DNA of 64,000 nt from Myotis daubentonii (lineage: Eukaryota > Chordata > Mammalia > Chiroptera > Vespertilionidae), in contig NC_081842.1 of assembly GCF_963259705.1 (NCBI RefSeq), forward strand, positions 179,307,849 through 179,371,848, given 5' to 3'. Position 1 is the stretch's first letter. Every line of letters begins with the position of its first letter. This document shows positions 30,246-41,205 of the stretch, piece by piece. The position numbers were made by a program, and so were the translations under genes. The notes below the pieces were generated by a model. The model was given only the letters and a program-made list of their open reading frames with translations, made no database searches and was not told the origin of the DNA.

Positions 30246-31590
30246 GAGCTGAAGTTCTCCATCAGTAAAACTCTGTCCCTCAGTCTATTAGACTGTAAAA
30301 TTGACATTATAATATCTGATTGTTTTTACAGGGCAGTTACAAACTTCAAATCAGGAAAGTTTCAAATCATTTGTCTCTTCCATCAGCCAGTCAGACCCTT
30401 GAGGTGTGTGGTGTACTTGGGGACCCTTCAAAGTGGCTGATTCATACTCAGTGCTCAGTAACTGCTTTCTGAAGAGACACACAGATTAATGGGGAGAATA
30501 ATAAGAAACTGCTTTTGAAGAATCAAGGTGCTATCAACAGTGATTTATCTATTTATTGATGTTTCACTCGTACTCAGCCTTGTTCAACACGTTTTGAATG
30601 TGCAAGGTGGCCACTGAAAGAAAGGTGCTTGTTAGCCCAGTGACTTTAGTGCCCAAATGTTTGTCTGCGATGGAAGTTCTTGCTAATTCTTCTCACCTTA
30701 GTTGGATTTTGTTTGATTTGCATTTGTATGAAATTCGGAAGTGAAGAGTGTGGCCTGTGTTTGCACTTCCTCCCTTCCTACTGAAATTACCTTCCACGTT
30801 TTGGAGGCATTTATTATTTATGCTATTTATTATTTACTAATGCTATTTCTGGTAGAAAGAAAAACCAAAAGGTTTAACACTTAACAAAATCCTCATAATA
30901 ACCCTGTGAGGTTTATGTTTTAGCCTGTATACACAGGATGACTTGAGACTCAGATTCATTCCCTTCTATTCTTTATTCACCCATTTACATTCATTAAACA
31001 TACCTCAGGGACTGCGCCAGGGTCCAACCTATGATGTCATGTCAGACTGGCTCTCTGTTCTAAAAGAATTTGGTGGAGGACACTGAGAGTTCAGTGGGGG
31101 AGCAGTGTTTACCTCGCCTAATGAACTGCTAATTGCCAGTCGCTGATCCAGGACCCCACCCATGACTGTGCCTGATGACTGTCACCAGTGATGCCCCTAA
31201 GTCATGGACGCATAAGTGGAGAGGTGTGGTTTGCCAACCTGGTGCCATTAATTTGGTTGTCTCAGGAGCTGGCTCCTGGGTGTGTGAACACATATGGCCC
31301 ATCTGTCTAGACAGTGCATGTCACACTTGTCCCTGGGAGACACACTTATTCGCTCTGTCCTTATTTTCAGGCAAAATCATCCCCCGCTTGTACTGAGCAT
31401 CAGCAGGAAATGGCTGTTTTAGCCCTTGCATGCAAAACTGACACAAGCTTGTAGACCTCTGTTCCTTGTTCTTCCTGTCCACTCTCTATAGACCAGAGAG
31501 TCAGGTTGAGAGCCAGGCGGTGGGGACTTATTGCCCATGGGCTTATTCTCTGGTTTCAGCCTGAGTTTCTGCTCTCTGTCCTTGTTCTGT
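30246..31590. other. Mostly unassigned, partly repeat-poor sequence
   Basis: A MIR-like reversed piece at about 30890-30965 ('AATCCTCATAATAACCCTGT'). The block 30640-30850 is AT-rich and repeat-free (TTTGTTTGATTTGCATTTG), a weak regulatory candidate. No exon recognised. Confidence 0.35.
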
Positions 31591-31594
31591 AAAT

Positions 31595-32150
31595 TATATT
31601 CTGTCAATAGGCATTTATCAGTGACTCCATGTGCCTACCATTGTACTTTGTGCTGAGAATGATGCTGAAGTTTGCTCTCTAGTGGAGGGTGGGGATAAAA
31701 CTACACAAACAAATGAACAAAATAGTTTCAGGTGGGCATAGTGTCCAGTGGGCATAGTGTCAGGTGGGCACAGTGCCATGGAGAACTAAGGGGATGAGGG
31801 AACCCAGTGATAGGGGTGCTGATTTACAATAGTGGGGAAGGCAGGGATAGAGTGACCTTTAAGGAAGTGACAGCCAACCACACGGAACTCTGTGGAAAGT
31901 CCCTTCCAGGCTAAGGAAAGGGCTGGTGCCAAGGTGGGAGAGAGTTCAGGGAGCACCACGGGGCCAGTGTGGCTGGTGCAGAATGAGCAAGAGGAGTGAG
32001 TTAGGAGATGGGGGTCCAAGGAGTGGCTGGGGCCCTAGCCTTGTGCATCCGTAGGGCCATGGGAGGGACATTTGTGCTATTTGGGGGTTTTGAGTGCAGA
32101 ATTGACCTGATCTGACTTAGGTTTTAAAACAGCTCACCTGGGCTTCTTTC
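31595..32150 (-). repeat. L2 LINE fragment
   Basis: 'GGCATTTATCAGTGACTCCA', 'AAGTCCCTTCCAGGCTAAGG', 'GGGGCCAGTGTGGCTGGTGC' and 'CAGAATTGACCTGATCTGAC' in reversed L2 order. Confidence 0.75.
31728..31778. repeat. Three-copy minisatellite, ~16-bp unit
   Basis: CAGGTGGGCATAGTGT / CCAGTGGGCATAGTGT / CAGGTGGGCACAGTGC in tandem within the L2. Confidence 0.9.
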
Positions 32151-32559
32151 TCTGTGGGGAGGAGACTTGGGGAAGTGAGAATAGCAGCAGAGAGACCACG
32201 GGGAGGAGAGCACAAAGGGAGTGAGAGATGATGGGATCATCCCAGAGTGGCGGAAGGAAGCAGAAAGGAAGCAGACCCTGAACCTCTGTGAAAGTGCAGC
32301 AGACAGGAGTTGCTGAGAAGCAGGGTGAGAGAGAAGATGGGATAGAGCGAGCTCTGAGATGGCCCTGTGGCGTGGGGTGGCCTTTTCTGAGACGAGGGGA
32401 GGGGTGTGCTTTTGCTCCCTGGGAACCTGACATCTAGTTGGAAAGTCAGCATTTTCATGGTGCTTTCATTTCTGCTGCTATAAAAGGAACCCATATTCTC
32501 GTAAAACAATGAAAACAGTACAAACACACACAATAAAAACTCCGTTCCCTGATTTCCTT

Positions 32560-33095
32560 TCTGAGGGGCAACACTGTTATCAACTTCTCATGGGTTTTTC
32601 CAGACACAGTCTAAGAAGAGACATGTGTGGAGGTGAGGCTATTTTATATTCACTTTATTTTTTAATACAATGGTTCAGACTTTGTATCCTGTGCTGCAGC
32701 TTACATGTCTCACTGAATAATATGTCTTAGCGATTACTCCATACCAGCACATACAGAGAGACCTCATTCTCCTACCAATACAGCAGTACATTCCATTGTA
32801 TTGCCATATCCTACTGTGTTCAATTAATTCCTTCCAAAGGACATTAAGGCTGTTTCTGGTACTTTAAAATTACTAATGATGTAGCAATGGATAATAGCTC
32901 TGAATGTGTATTATACGCACGTGGAAGTGGATGTGTAGAGTGAATTCCTAGAACTGGAATTTGTGACTCCAGAGGAATGTGTACACTTAAGCGCTGGTAA
33001 AAGAAGATGGGCTACTGTGTCCTCACAAATGCCAGTTTATAGCCCAGCAGCGATGCATGATGGCACCTGTCAAGGCGAACAGCCTTTATGATACT
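32560..33095 (-). repeat. L1M 3'UTR fragment
   Basis: 'AATATGTCTTAGCGATTACT', 'CAGTACATTCCATTGTATTG', 'TTCCTAGAACTGGAATTTGT' in reversed L1M order, preceded by 'TGTTATCAACTTCTCATGGG'. Confidence 0.75.
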
Positions 33096-33149
33096 AGAGA
33101 AATGAAGGATAACCTGCAGGTGTGTTGCTTCTATTAGCCACTGTGCCTT

Positions 33150-33315
33150 GATATCTACTATGTACTTAGAAACAGTTTTAGAACGTAGATATTTTGTATT
33201 CTAGCTTTATGCAGGAGGACATGGAGACTTGGAGGGATGGACCAGCTAGTGAATGGTGGGGCTGGGATTTGAACCCAAGTCTCTCGCATGTCAAAGCCCA
33301 GACTGACTCCAACAT
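33150..33315 (-). repeat. MIR SINE
   Basis: 'GAATGGTGGGGCTGGGATTT' then 'GAACCCAAGTCTCTCGCATG'. Confidence 0.75.
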
Positions 33316-33529
33316 AGCCTTGCCACAAAGGGGCTTTCCCAAATCCACACTTAGAGTTCTCTCTCCTGCAGTGACCTCCCTGGGCCTGGACAGGTGCAGA
33401 CATTAGCTGGATAAGACCTTGTCAGGAGTGCTGTTGAGAGTATTGTAGCCTCAGCACGAGGGTCAGACTAAATTATTGTCAGGGTCCTTTTCTGTGCCAA
33501 GTTCCTAAACTCAGCTAGCTCCCCTCTCA

Positions 33530-33670
33530 GCTTTAATAGCTGCCTCGATAAAATGAAAATAATATTGCCTGCCTCGACATCGGCATGTCATAAAGGTAAA
33601 TCAGGTAGTGCACCTGAAGCACTTAGAGCAACATAAGAAAAATAAACTCTATAAATCTGTGTTAGGCAAG
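33530..33670 (+). repeat. MIR SINE fragment
   Basis: 'TCGATAAAATGAAAATAATA' then 'GAAGCACTTAGAGCAACATA'. Confidence 0.65.
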
Positions 33671-33879
33671 AAGGAGGGTGGCTGCAGGGATGTGGGGCTG
33701 GTTAGTCCACTTGGCCTCCCCTGGGCCTTTCTTAGGAATAAGTTCCCTCAAATGGATTTGTTTAAAATATAAACAGAAGTACACACATGTGCTCATTCCC
33801 ACATATACACTGAACTACTTCTTTCAACTCATTGGCACATCATGTTGAGATTCACAAACTTTAAAATTTTTGTTTCATT

Positions 33880-34040
33880 TTTTTAAACTTATTTATTTAT
33901 TTAATTAATTTTGTTTTATTGCTTAAGGTATTACAAAGAGTATTACATATGTCTCCTTCCCCCTCCACCCTTGACCTTCCCCCCAGTCTTCCCTACCTCC
34001 CAGTGTCTTGTGTCCATTGGTTATGCTTATATGCTTTGCA
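33880..34040 (-). repeat. Bat-type LINE-1 3' end
   Basis: 'TTTTGTTTTATTGCTTAAGG', 'TATTACAAAGAGTATTACAT', a C-rich stretch, then 'CCCAGTGTCTTGTGTCCATT' and 'GGTTATGCTTATATGC' are the reversed tail of L1 found in vesper bats. Confidence 0.7.
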
Positions 34041-34254
34041 TCAGTGGACCCCTCTGTAACACTGGGGCCAATTTAACCATTTCTTTGGGCTGTTGTGAGG
34101 ATTATATTTAATAACCCATATAAATTGCCACACCCCTAGAAAATAATTTTTTAAAATGGAGATAAATTTTTAATTTTAAAAAGACTCTCCCTAATCTGAT
34201 ATCTATCGTAGTCCCGAAATTCACTCCAAGTGAATCACAAAACTTTTGTTTTTT

Positions 34255-34430
34255 ATCTCCTGTGAACTTCACAACGGTACTGCAAGTGAAGTGTTATTAC
34301 CTCCTTTTCCAGATGGAACAGACACTGAGGCTCAGAGAAGTAAAGTCTCTCTGTTAAGGTCGCCCAGCAAATAGAGGCAAAGTACGAATTAGAACCAGGT
34401 TGTCTGCTGTGGTCTGTATCCTTTCATCTT
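34255..34430 (-). repeat. MIR SINE
   Basis: 'TTTCCAGATGGAACAGACAC', 'TGAGGCTCAGAGAAGTAAAG'. Confidence 0.8.
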
Positions 34431-34499
34431 CCATGGCTTAGCTCAGACTTTCTCCTCTGGGCTCTGGGAAGACACCCCTGTGCCTGCTGCCCCTCTCAC

Positions 34500-34650
34500 T
34501 TGCTTTGTCAGCACCTGCCCCACAATGCTGTGTGCATGTGTGTATATATGGAAATGCCCATTTCTATAAGCTCCAATACACTGAGGAGCTACTTGAGGGC
34601 AGGGGTGGTGACATCTTTTTGCATCCCTAGCCCTTAGTACAGGGCTAAGG
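34500..34650 (+). repeat. L2 LINE 3' fragment
   Basis: 'GCTACTTGAGGGCAGGGGTG' then 'CATCCCTAGCCCTTAGTACA'. Confidence 0.7.
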
Positions 34651-34674
34651 CACAGTGCTGCAGATGGAAAGGAA

Positions 34675-34862
34675 CTCCCAAATTTGAGTGCTGATTTGTG
34701 CCAGGCATGCTATGAATGTCTTGAACTTTAACCTCCCCCAAACAGCAGGTGGTCCCAGCACTATTTCCTAGGAGAGAAAACCCAGACTTAGGGAGCATAG
34801 TGACATGTCTGGGGGCACAGAGTGAAGGGAAAGACACAGGATTCAAACTGAGGTCTGTCTTC
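34675..34862 (-). repeat. MIR SINE
   Basis: 'GTGCCAGGCATGCTATGAAT' to 'CACAGGATTCAAACTGAGGT'. Confidence 0.75.
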
Positions 34863-34870
34863 CTCTAAGG

Positions 34871-35105
34871 CAGAGGTGGGCAAACTTTTTGACTTGAGGG
34901 CCACAATGGGTTCTTAAACTGGACTGGAGGGCCGGAACAAAAGCATGGATGGAGTGTTTATGTGAACTAATACATGTTAACACTGCTGCTGGTGAAGGAG
35001 CGGAGGGGAGAGCAAGAGAACCCTACGCTCTTTCGGCTCCGCGGGCCAGGTAGAACAGCCGAACGGGCCGGATCCGGCCCTCGGGCCGTAGTTTGCCCAC
35101 GGCTG
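34871..35105. mobile_element. Non-autonomous hAT transposon (second family)
   Basis: 235 bp with ends CAGAGGTGGGCAAACT and AGTTTGCCCACGGCTG and perfect 8-bp TSD CTCTAAGG (34863-34870 and 35106-35113), inserted at the edge of a MIR. The right part is CpG-rich with a strong palindromic stretch around GGGCCGGATCCGGCCC. No transposase. Confidence 0.95.
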
Positions 35106-35256
35106 CTCTAAGGCCTGGGGGCATGGAAATACACAGTCACCCCACACCCTCATGTAATTAGCATGAAGTTTGAAAAGCCCTTCTGTAGTAGGGCTTTACT
35201 GGAACACAGACACTCCACTTGTTTACACATTATTTGTGGCTGCTTTTTTTTTTCCC

Positions 35257-35335
35257 CAAAAGAAAAAACTTTATTGAGATATAATTCGTAGAACATAATT
35301 TACCATTTAAAGTATAAATCCAATTGTTAAAACAG
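35257..35335 (-). repeat. L1 3' end fragment
   Basis: 'AACTTTATTGAGATATAATT' then 'CATAATTTACCATTTAAAGT'. Confidence 0.75.
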
Positions 35336-35579
35336 TGTGTTATTGGAGACAGACACCTCCATCCAAGACTGGCCTACCCTGCAGAGAGGAGGAGAGTAGC
35401 TGGGCCCTCAGAGCTGGCCATGGGCCTGGGCTCTGACACATCATGCTTACTGAGTGTAGAGGAGGGGAACACAGGACAGCACAGAGGAGTAAGACAGACA
35501 CACTTGGAGAAAAGTGTTCAGACTGGACAGACTGAAAGTGGGGACTACTCCTTCTAGGGATGATGGGGAGGCACAGAGC

Positions 35580-35741
35580 TTAGTTGCTAGAGTGCATGTG
35601 TGGGTTATGGTGTCACACTGTCCCATTCCAACTCTGGCTCCCCTCCTAATGAGCTGAATAACCTTAGGCAAGTGCCTTGACCTGTTTAACCTGACTGTGC
35701 CTCAGTTTCCTCAGCTGTAAAATGGGGCCCATTATTATTTT
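35580..35741 (+). repeat. MIR SINE, left part of a Ves-split copy
   Basis: 'CCTTAGGCAAGTGCCTTGAC' and 'TTTCCTCAGCTGTAAAATGG'. Confidence 0.85.
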
Positions 35742-35755
35742 TTGTAGGGTTATTT

Positions 35756-35966
35756 TTTTAAAATATATTTTTATTGATTTTAGAGAGGAAGGAATAGGGA
35801 GTGATAGAAACATCAATAATAAAAGAGAATCATTGATTGGTTGCCTCCTGCAAGTCCCAGAATGGGGATCAAGCCTGAAACCTGGGCATGTGCCCTTGAC
35901 TGGAATCGAATCGGCCCTTCAGTCTGCAGGCCAACGCTCTATCCACTGAGCCAAACCAACTATGGC
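35756..35966 (-). mobile_element. Ves SINE
   Basis: Poly-T head, 'AACCTGGGCATGTGCCCTTG', 'CAACGCTCTATCCACTGAGC'. Perfect 14-bp TSD TTGTAGGGTTATTT (35742-35755 and 35967-35980), inside a MIR. Confidence 0.97.
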
Positions 35967-35980
35967 TTGTAGGGTTATTT

Positions 35981-36105
35981 CGAGAACTAAATGAACTACA
36001 TTTTGAAAACTAAATGAACTACATTTTTAAAGCCCTAAGAACATTGCCTAGTGCACAGTGAGCACTCCAGCCTATGTTGATTGCTACTGTTACACACTAA
36101 GAAGT
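35981..36105 (+). repeat. MIR SINE, right part, with a 23-bp tandem duplication
   Basis: Continues to 'CCTAGTGCACAGTGAGCACT'. AACTAAATGAACTACATTTT occurs at 35985-36004 and again at 36008-36027. Confidence 0.75.
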
Positions 36106-36599
36106 ATTGCTCGGAGCTAGACTATGGAAGGACTTGGATGCCAGGCTGTGAATCCTCGATTCTGTAACTCTTGGTTTCTGGACCTGATAAAATCTGGGCT
36201 TTGGAAATGTTTACCTGTGTTAGAATATTTTAAAGTAGCAGGAAAACTAGAGTCAAGAGACCAAGGAGCGGCTGTTGCCAAAGTCTTTATGGTAATTTCA
36301 TTGTCTGGGAGCACAGAGGGCCAGCCCTGCTGACTGCATTGGGCTTTGCCAATGCCTGTCACATGGCCAACTCTGAGGCGCTGCAGCGCGGTTCCAGCCC
36401 CCGTGCCCCTGTCAGGGAGCGCTTCTGCCTATTGCTCTGGAGGACAGGGAATCACTTTCTCTCACCTGGTTGGGCAATGACTGTCTTTTTGGAGCAGTGA
36501 GGGAAGGCCCGGGGTCTCGGCACAGAGTTGCCAGCTCAAGAACTGGCAGCAGGCTGGAAGTGTAGTCCCCACCAGGCAGCTGAGCTGAGCGGGGCCCTA
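36106..36599. other. Unassigned non-coding sequence
   Basis: Possibly an L2 edge at 36115-36190 ('ACTATGGAAGGACTTGGATG'). Otherwise nothing recognised. Confidence 0.4.
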
Positions 36600-37120
36600 T
36601 TTTTAAGGATGTCAAAGGGCTCACCTAAAAATCTCCTCCTGCAAGACAGCCTAACAGCATGTGATTATGCTGTTTCTGGGTAATGGTAGGCTCCAGGCTC
36701 GGCTGCAAAGACAGTCTCTCCCGAGATTAACTCCTGCCACCCGTGCCGTCCTCCCTCTTCCTCCCATGACGATAATTGTACAGTCTGTGGGGAATTGGAC
36801 TCCAGGGGCTCTGAGTGGTCCCTTTTCCCCTCTGTGTCATGCACAGACCCAAGCCTTTAATATACTGTGCATGGGCTCTCTCCGACTTTTCCCCTCTGTC
36901 CTGAGTGGGGCTTTGGTTAAATGTGATGCCCAATAACTTCACAGGATCAAGAGCTTTCATGAAATTTTTCTCCTAAGAAGATGAGCTGGGGGGAAATTGA
37001 AAGCAAGGCTGCCAGCTTTGATGTCTTAAGTATGAAATTTCATTGGCTTACCAGGCGCCGAGCTCTGGTTTTAGTGCCGACAGGGTAAGACTTAAGGAAG
37101 GAATCACCTCCTATGCCCTA
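36600..37120. promoter_or_regulatory. Candidate conserved non-coding element
   Basis: Repeat-free 520 bp with mixed composition and motif-like words (TCTCCCGAGATTAACTCC, CATGACGATAATTGTACAG, TGAAATTTCATTGG palindrome). Regulatory reading is inference. Confidence 0.28.
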
Positions 37121-37224
37121 TGGGTGAAAAGAAACCCAGGGAGTAGAGGTCAGAGAGCCTGACCTGGCATTTCCAACTGGCCTGGGCGAACTGCTTAGCA
37201 TCTCTTTTCTTTTAAGGGATAATA

Positions 37225-37560
37225 TGGTTTGGTATTTTTTTCTGTTGCAGAATACATGCATATTGTCAGAAATTCAGAAAATATGGAAAATCAATTTTGC
37301 CATTCCCCATAGAGAAACATTTTGATTCATTTTCTTTCTTTTTCTCCAATTAAAAAAAATGTTGATATATTAGCTTTTTTATTTACACACCTTCCTCTAT
37401 GTATAGCTACATGCTTATCTAACTTAACTATACGATTGTCCTTGGTTTTTGTTTATTGGGTTGGTTGCTTTTATTTTAGTTTTGCCCAACCACAATGGCA
37501 ATTTTTATTTTTCAAATTAGTGCAAAATCTCTGCAATTTGCATGAATGTTTACTTGTTGG
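37225..37560 (-). repeat. L1M 3'UTR fragment, interrupted
   Basis: 'GTCAGAAATTCAGAAAATAT', 'TTTGCCATTCCCCATAGAGA' and 'TGATATATTAGCTTTTTTAT' in reversed L1M sense. Confidence 0.55.
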
Positions 37561-37715
37561 ACCAGAGATTCCCAAGAGCTTAGGCACCTGAAAATCACCT
37601 GGAGAACCTGTGAAAATGTGGGAGTAGTGTCTGGGACTCTACATTTTAACAAACATTCTAGGTGAAATTGAGGCACCTGGCACATGGACCGCACGCTGAG
37701 AAACATTTACATCAG
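37561..37715 (+). repeat. MER5-like hAT-Charlie relic
   Basis: 'CACCTGAAAATCACCTGGAG', 'CTCTACATTTTAACAAACAT' and 'ACCGCACGCTGAGAAACATT'. It lies between L1M pieces and may be nested in them. Confidence 0.75.
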
Positions 37716-37719
37716 GCGA

Positions 37720-37815
37720 ACTATTGTGGTCATGTTGCTCCATTGAGTGGATTTTTCTAATGGGTATTTAGGTCATTGATAGTTTTTCATTAAGTATAAC
37801 TAGTGCCATGATGAC
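37720..37815 (-). repeat. L1M fragment
   Basis: 'GTATTTAGGTCATTGATAGT' and 'CTAGTGCCATGATGACCATC'. Resumes as 'AGAAGTAGAATTGTTAGATT' at 38140-38215 beyond an L2 segment. Confidence 0.7.
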
Positions 37816-37824
37816 CATCTTTGA

Positions 37825-38139
37825 CCATTTATTCATTCATTCAATCAGCAGACATTTTTTGAGCACCTGTACAAGGTAAGCATGTTTCCATGTGCTGTAA
37901 AGACCAGTGATCAGACAGTCATTTATTATTCCTGCTTTTATTGAGTTTTTGCCTAATGGAAAGAAAGACAAACAGAATTATATTGTTGCAAATTGTGGTG
38001 AATGCTGTGCAGGAAAGAAGTCTATGGGGAGGCAAGTCATTTTAATGCCACAAGCAGGAAAGCCTCTGTGAGGAGCTGACATGTCGGTGAAGCTTGAAGG
38101 AGGAAGAGGAGGTAGCCTAGGTCACTTTTAAGATCCACA
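37825..38139 (-). repeat. L2 LINE segment inside the L1M
   Basis: 'TTATTCATTCATTCAATCAG', 'TTTTGAGCACCTGTACAAGG' and 'GAGGAGCTGACATGTCGGTG' in reversed L2 order. Confidence 0.75.
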
Positions 38140-38220
38140 GAAGTAGAATTGTTAGATTAAAGGGTATTGATTTTCAAAACAGCTTTCTTAACCTGCCCTC
38201 CCCCTCAGGTTTCAATGTCC
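38140..38220 (-). repeat. L1M fragment, continuation
   Basis: 'AGAAGTAGAATTGTTAGATT' then AAAGGGTATTGATTTTC follow the piece ending at 37815 in consensus order. Confidence 0.6.
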
Positions 38221-38239
38221 ATGTTCAAATGTACAGGGT

Positions 38240-38910
38240 GCAAATTGATCAGGGTCCAGTAGAGAGAAGACAAACCACATTTGGCATTTCATACAGGGGC
38301 TTAGTTATAAAATAGTTTGAAAAAAATGGGAAAGGTGAGGTAGGTCAGAGAATAGTCATTAAAGGAAGCAGGTACCACACATGCTGAGTGAACGTAAGGA
38401 GAACTGGGGTGCTTCCAGTGCCCGGCCGTTCCCTCCTGCCAAACTGCACTGCCAAGGGCCTGGGGGACCAGCCTGCTCTGGAACCAGCGAGAAGGGTTTC
38501 CCTAGGTGCGTGCTGCATGGCTTGTGCCGGGACATCCAGATGCTGGGCCTTGGTGCTGAGCTGCTGTGGAGGTGCACCGGCTGGTGATGAGAATGTTATT
38601 CTCACACTGCCTGGCTGAGGTTGAGGGCCTAGGGGCACCCCGTGGCTGGTGCTGAGATGGTGGAGGTGCTGCTGAGCTCTGGCCCTGGGATCCAGGAAGA
38701 GGCTTTGTCCTCTAAGGGAGGAAACTGCCAAAAGATGCCGGAGATCCTAGCTGTCCATGGCTGCTAAAAGGATGCTGGCAGAAACTGAGTTCCTTCTCCT
38801 TTCTTCCCGCCTTACGGTATCCTACCAGATCTCTCTATTGACAAACCTAAGCAACAATCTCCAGGCAAAAGAATGTGGGAAACGCAGTTCCCAGGAAGAA
38901 AGGGGCAGAA
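38240..38910 (+). repeat. Ancient interspersed repeat, probably family X, copy 3, GC-rich
   Basis: 'GATCAGGGTCCAGTAGAGAG' and 'CAGGGGCTTAGTTATAAAAT' open it; 'GCAACAATCTCCAGGCAAAA' and GAATGTGGGAAACGCAG close it. The GC-rich middle yields four overlapping frames (up to 128 codons) on both strands, which reflects composition and not a gene. Confidence 0.45.
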
Positions 38911-39194
38911 ATGAGACCTGAGAATAAGCAGGCCTATGCCAAGCACACAGAGATGGGAGCCATCCTCTCCCCTGTCCCCCTTCATCCCCTGGCCCTGTGC
39001 TCTGCTCCTGGGGTGTTAGACCAGCTCACTGGTTATCCATCCCACAGTTTCTCTATCCCCAAAAATGTATTTATTTTCTAAATGTGTGCATGCATAAATT
39101 GGACACTAAACTATTGAAGTCAACACTCCATAAAAGCTGACTGGATGGATGGACAATGTATAGATGGATGACGAATGAATGAATGGTGGTTGCT

Positions 39195-39400
39195 CCTAGG
39201 TATTGCTGAGGATCTGTCCTATGCTAAGTGCCTACAATAATTTTTTGAAACAAGCCTCACATCTGCTCCTCTAGATCGGCATTCTCACTCCCACTTGGCA
39301 GTGACAGTGAAGCTCCAAGGAGGGGAGTGACCTGCTCACCATCACACATCTTCGAAGTAGTCATGAGACGCAAGTCCAGGTCTGTTTGCCTCCATCGCTG
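39195..39400 (-). repeat. MIR SINE
   Basis: 'TCCTATGCTAAGTGCCTACA', 'GTGAAGCTCCAAGGAGGGGA' and 'GTGACCTGCTCACCATCACA'. Confidence 0.7.
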
Positions 39401-39426
39401 ATACTGCTTTAGGAACTTCTACAACA

Positions 39427-39651
39427 CTAGAGGCCCGGTGCATGGATTCATGCACATTGAAAGGAACTTAATTAGAAGAAACCTCTCTGGTTCTGGGGGT
39501 GCATCACCTGAATACTGACACTGCCAAGTCACCTCAGCTCGGCAGCTCCTGCATTGAACGTCTGCCTCCTAGTGGTCAGTGCATGTCATATGTACCAGCC
39601 GGTAGGATAGTTGATCGGTCTGATGGTCACTTAGCCTTTTATATATATAGA
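39427..39651 (-). mobile_element. Helibat-type non-autonomous Helitron (225 bp)
   Basis: On the plus strand it opens CTAGAGGCCC after host A. The terminal hairpin is GTGCATG (39438-39444), GATT, CATGCAC (39449-39455). It closes AGCCTTTTATATATATAGA before host T, which is the reversed 5' TC end. 'GCTCCTGCATTGAACGTCTG' is shared with other copies. Confidence 0.93.
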
Positions 39652-40059
39652 TGGGCCCACATTTAAAGGTGGAGAGCGGTTGTCGAGCATACCCAAGTTT
39701 CCATGAAGGCATACTGGTAGCAGCATAGACACTAATTGCCCCTGGGAGTCCAGTGGACGTGACAGCCTTGCCATTTGTGGCCAGGATGTGGCTCCCGGCT
39801 CCTGTCTGAAAACCCTCTCCTGACCTTTTCCTAACACTTGGCATTTTAGTGTTCCATTAGTTACAGATCACTTACATGCAGCACACAGTTGACTGTTTGT
39901 TGAAATGGAAAGTGGGGGGTGGAAGAAAGGAAAGGGAAGTTCACGCTTACCAGAGCAGCGCTGTGGAACGCTTGTTCCCTAGGTATTCATCTCAGCATGT
40001 CTAAACACCTATAATTAAACCAGCTTTGGAGCAGTGCCTCCTGGATAGGGTGGGAGAAT
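39652..40059. other. Unassigned non-coding sequence
   Basis: No repeat recognised. Two minus-strand frames here have no domain and overlap the Helitron. Confidence 0.4.
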
Positions 40060-40830
40060 CAATTCTGCGGCGTTTGGCTCCTGTTCTTTATACACACTGC
40101 TCAGCAGTGAAGATGTTCAAAAAGGGCCAGATGCTGGGGCTCAAGAATGCAATTACCCACCTATCAGGGCGAACGGATGATGATCTGGTCATGGGGACTT
40201 CCAAGCTCCGGGCAGCAGAGGGAGAGAGACAAGTGATGAATATGGTGACCTCCGATTCTCTGTGCCTGTTCCTCAGTCTCATTTCCTTGCTGGGTGTTTT
40301 ATTTTTCATCCCGGATGCTGCAATCGCTGGGTAACTTTCCGTTAAACAGCTAATTAATGGCAACTCAAGTCAGCTGTCCTATTTATGAGACTCTGGAGCA
40401 GGCAGAGACACTGCTCATCTGGAAGAAGAAGTTGGGATCAAGCTGCATCTTCTGTATAAATATTTGAGCACTGCTGTCAGACGCCAGCACCAGCCAGTGC
40501 TGTCTGCCTTCACATGAATCACTGAAATGACCCGAACCTTCAGTCTGAGCTGATTGTAGCTAATGTGAGCCATATAATCTCATGTGCTCGGAATGTCTCG
40601 TGAACCACACACGCTATCAAGATACAGTTTTAATTAACATTTGCTTTTTAGATAATATACGCAATTTATTTTGGCAAGAGTTCATTGAATGTAAAATCTA
40701 CATAATTAAGATACTAAACCTTCAATATATTTTTTTCTTTGCAGTATTTTTTGCTAAATGACACATATTCGGCAACAGTTATTACCCATAGATAGCTACA
40801 ATGGGCAATCATAATTTTATACTTTCTTTT
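40060..40830. promoter_or_regulatory. Candidate conserved non-coding element, strongest block
   Basis: About 770 bp free of any transposon motif, with balanced unique sequence and homeodomain-type words (AACAGCTAATTAATGGCAAC, GTTTTAATTAACATTTGC). The 102-codon frame at 40026-40334 ends in a hydrophobic stretch (SLCLFLSLISLLGVLFFI) but has an antisense frame of similar length and no splice or start context. A short exon cannot be excluded without alignment. Confidence 0.35.
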
Positions 40831-41049
40831 TTTTTCACATGCTTCTCTAACCAGAGGATACAAAGTCGTATAGTCAGTTTTGTTCACTTCTTAGATTCAG
40901 GGGTATCCGATCTTTTAGTTTAAGTTAACACTAAAAATAAAGCAAAGAAAACACATCCATGATTCTCCTGCACACAAAAATTTAATATTTTATGAGTTTA
41001 TTTTACTGTTTTTTTACCACCTTAATGGGACTCTGGAGCTTGATCACCT
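40831..41049. other. Unassigned AT-rich sequence
   Basis: Nothing recognised. Confidence 0.35.
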
Positions 41050-41205
41050 GAGAATGAGATGCTGGAAGAGACCTCAAAGATTATTAACTGCTCATTTTAT
41101 GAAGATAGCCATGGCCACTGAGTCTCAGAGTGGGAGTGTGACTTGCGCAAGGTCACACAACCCAATTGAGCCAGAAGTAAGCCTAAAACCCTTGACTAGC
41201 CCAGC
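41050..41205 (-). repeat. MIR SINE
   Basis: 'TGTGACTTGCGCAAGGTCAC' and 'GAGTCTCAGAGTGGGAGTGT'. Confidence 0.75.

Noticed and set aside
38345..38731. 128-codon minus-strand frame in GC-rich DNA
   Set aside because: Four overlapping frames on both strands are explained by high GC content in a degenerate repeat.
40026..40334. 102-codon frame with a hydrophobic C-terminal stretch as a small membrane protein
   Set aside because: Antisense frame of similar length, no splice or promoter context and no recognised family. Kept only as part of a candidate conserved block.
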